A stretch of 6,149 bases of DNA from Verrucomicrobiota bacterium (GTDB lineage: Bacteria > Verrucomicrobiota > Verrucomicrobiia > Methylacidiphilales > Verrucolacustridaceae): positions 1-6,149 of the forward strand of contig RHAF01000075.1 of assembly GCA_010028775.1 (NCBI GenBank), read 5' to 3'. Position 1 is the first letter of the stretch; each line of letters begins with the position of its first letter. The translations under genes were made by a program, and so were the position numbers. Positions 4,739 through 6,149 of the stretch are shown one piece after another. Below the pieces are notes generated by a model. That model searched no databases. It saw nothing but the letters and a program-made list of their open reading frames with translations, and had not been told where the DNA came from.

Positions 4739-6149
4739 ATGCAAGGTTCCGGATCCATCCGCGTCGAGGGCGCGCGTCAGAACAACCTCCAAAATCTCAC
4801 CTTCGATTTGCCGCTGGGCAAATTCCATGTTCTCACCGGCCCCTCCGGTTCGGGAAAATCCTCTCTCGCCTTCGACACTCTCTACGCCGAGGGCCAACGC
4901 CGCTATGCCGAAACCTTCAGTCCCTACACCCGCCAGTTCCTCGAAAGGATGGATCGGCCCCGCGTCGATCGGGTCGAGGGGATCCCACCCGCCATCGCAC
5001 TGGGCCAGTCCAATCCCGTGCGCTCCTCCCGTAGCACTGTCGGAACGGTCACGGAAATCGCCGATCACCTGAAACTCCTTTTTCCCCGCCTCGCCGAGCT
5101 CACCTGCCCCGACTGCTCGCAACCCATCCGACCCTGGACCCCCCACTCCATTCTTGCCGATCTGATTGCCCAACACCCCGAGGAGGAAGCCTGGTTCCTC
5201 TTCCGCATCCCCTTTCCCCGGAAAACCCCCGCCGATGAGGTCGCCGCCTTTCTCGCCCGCCAGGGCTTCCGCCGGGTCTTCCTTGGGGGACACCCCCACC
5301 GCCTCGATGAGGTTCCCGGTCTGGAGGCGCTTGCCCGCGCCCTGAAGGACACACCCAAGGAAAAAAACCTTCTCCTCCACGTCATCCAGGACCGACTCGC
5401 CCTCTCCCGCTCCGGGCAGGCCCGGCTAGTCGAAGCCCTCACCTCCTGCCTTCGGTTTGGCAAAGGGGTCGTCGCCGTTGCACGGGTTGCGGCCCCGGCT
5501 AACCCCCGTCTCTACTCCGACCGCTATTTCTGCCCGCGCGACGGACGGGATTTTCACGATCCCGTGCCCGCGCTTTTTTCCTTCAACCACCCCCAGGGCG
5601 CCTGCCCCGCCTGCCGGGGATTTGGCCGGGTGATCGAAATTGATGAAAGCCTCGCCCTGCCCGACCGGCACCTCACCCTCGCCGGGGGGGTCGTCAAACC
5701 CTGGCAAACCGCCAGCTTCGAGGAATGCCAGCAGGATCTCGAACGGGCCTGCCGCAAACACCGGATCCCGCTGGAAACCCCCTTTAAGGATCTCACCCCC
5801 GAGCAGCAGAGATTCGTCATCGAGGGCGAGGGCGGCACCACCCGGGATCTTCAGGAACTCTGGGATTCCGGTGACTGGTACGGGGTTCGCGGGTTTTTCC
5901 GCTGGCTTGAAACCAAGACCTACAAAATGCACGTGCGCATCCTGCTGGCCCGCTACCGGGCCTACCGGCCCTGCCCCGAATGCGGCGGCCGCCGTTACCG
6001 CCCGGAAACGACCTACTGGAGGCTGTCCGGCCTGAACCTCCCCGAGATCAATGCCCTTCCCCTCAGCCGCCTCTCGGAACTTTTCGCCCGGATCAAAACC
6101 AAGGATCCATCGGCCCAAACCCCTCTCGAAAACATAAGGAAACGTATCC
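4739..6149 (+). CDS. uvrA: UvrA-family excinuclease ABC subunit A, N-terminal part (continues beyond the window)
   Basis: DNA-damage-sensing ABC ATPase of nucleotide excision repair, which loads UvrB on lesions. Seen in 470 residues: Walker A GPSGSGKSS (34-42), FDTLYAEGQRRYAE, TRQFL, Q-loop Q90 followed by S-S-R-S-T-V-G-T-V-T-E-I, and a CPDC pair (C123, C126). The UvrB-binding and insertion-type region is about 127-260. FSFNHPQGACPACRGFG gives the zinc pair C289/C292, and LTLAGG follows. A CPEC pair (C412, C415) is followed by G-G-R-R. The order and spacing match canonical UvrA; ABC signatures, Walker B and the second ATPase are beyond the edge. Oddity: the first half of the zinc module is C265-P-R-D268, where canonical UvrA has CxxC. 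Features such as F-S-P-Y-T-R-Q-F-L, E-G-I-P-P-A-I and Y-K-M-H-V-R recall the N-terminal half of long (about 1800-residue) tandem UvrAs; this is inference. ATG at 4739 is chosen because the family motif I-R-V-E-G-A-R begins at residue 7; no clear Shine-Dalgarno is visible. Confidence 0.93.
   Translation, partial: MQGSGSIRVEGARQNNLQNLTFDLPLGKFHVLTGPSGSGKSSLAFDTLYAEGQRRYAETFSPYTRQFLERMDRPRVDRVEGIPPAIALGQSNPVRSSRSTVGTVTEIADHLKLLFPRLAELTCPDCSQPIRPWTPHSILADLIAQHPEEEAWFLFRIPFPRKTPADEVAAFLARQGFRRVFLGGHPHRLDEVPGLEALARALKDTPKEKNLLLHVIQDRLALSRSGQARLVEALTSCLRFGKGVVAVARVAAPANPRLYSDRYFCPRDGRDFHDPVPALFSFNHPQGACPACRGFGRVIEIDESLALPDRHLTLAGGVVKPWQTASFEECQQDLERACRKHRIPLETPFKDLTPEQQRFVIEGEGGTTRDLQELWDSGDWYGVRGFFRWLETKTYKMHVRILLARYRAYRPCPECGGRRYRPETTYWRLSGLNLPEINALPLSRLSELFARIKTKDPSAQTPLENIRKRI

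Noticed and set aside
4616..6118. Two long minus-strand frames (4616-5380 and 5426-6118) opposite uvrA
   Set aside because: Both are Gly/Glu-rich mirror images of high-GC uvrA codons, with no motifs. The first also runs into the DUF2062 start region.
1..6149. Defence system, prophage or mobile element
   Set aside because: No transposase, integrase, nuclease-toxin pair, direct-repeat boundaries or tRNA was found. The signalling operon resembles chromosomal cyclase loci rather than a CBASS-type cyclase, because the catalytic domain is class III and no effector is adjacent.

Overview
The window holds six protein-coding genes, two of them cut by the window edges. No RNA genes, insertion sequences, CRISPR arrays or phage genes were seen. 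GC is high and rises to the right. The likely source is a free-living Gram-negative-type bacterium, perhaps from the PVC superphylum (Verrucomicrobiota or relatives). The hints are a DUF2062 protein, a UvrA N-terminus resembling the long tandem-type UvrA, and a secreted lineage-type protein ending in W-R-[IV]-x-[IL]-V-R-D-G-K-I-V-A. That placement is inference from remembered family sequences, not a search.

Region 1 to 2953 (minus strand) looks like a three-gene operon. In transcription order it has a small exported protein of unknown function (2357-2953) and a coiled-coil protein built from four 36-residue repeats (1846-2301). It ends with a GAF-GAF-PAS-class III nucleotide cyclase (1-1859), whose C-terminus lies beyond the left edge. 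The coiled-coil and cyclase reading frames overlap by 14 nt, and the cyclase start has its own strong Shine-Dalgarno inside the upstream gene. The cyclase has the domain order of cyanobacterial CyaB1, and its second GAF keeps the full NKXnFX3DE cyclic-nucleotide signature. A cAMP-autostimulated signalling enzyme is therefore the best reading.

Region 2954 to 3058 is a divergent intergenic stretch. It contains a candidate promoter for the minus operon and a cluster of overlapping palindromes next to the glpX ribosome binding site.

Region 3059 to 4658 is a convergent pair: glpX (class II fructose-1,6-bisphosphatase, plus strand) and a DUF2062 membrane protein (minus strand). Their stop codons are 1 nt apart, and a long inverted repeat encloses both stops, which looks like a shared bidirectional terminator.

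Region 4659 to 6149 has an 80-nt divergent spacer with a 13-nt inverted repeat. After it come the first 470 residues of a UvrA-family DNA-repair ATPase running off the right edge.

The genes do not form one pathway: they cover second-messenger signalling, gluconeogenesis, a membrane protein and nucleotide excision repair. The most interesting part is the coiled-coil/cyclase junction with its overlap, internal start and opposite-strand terminator fold. No clearly new multi-gene system is visible.
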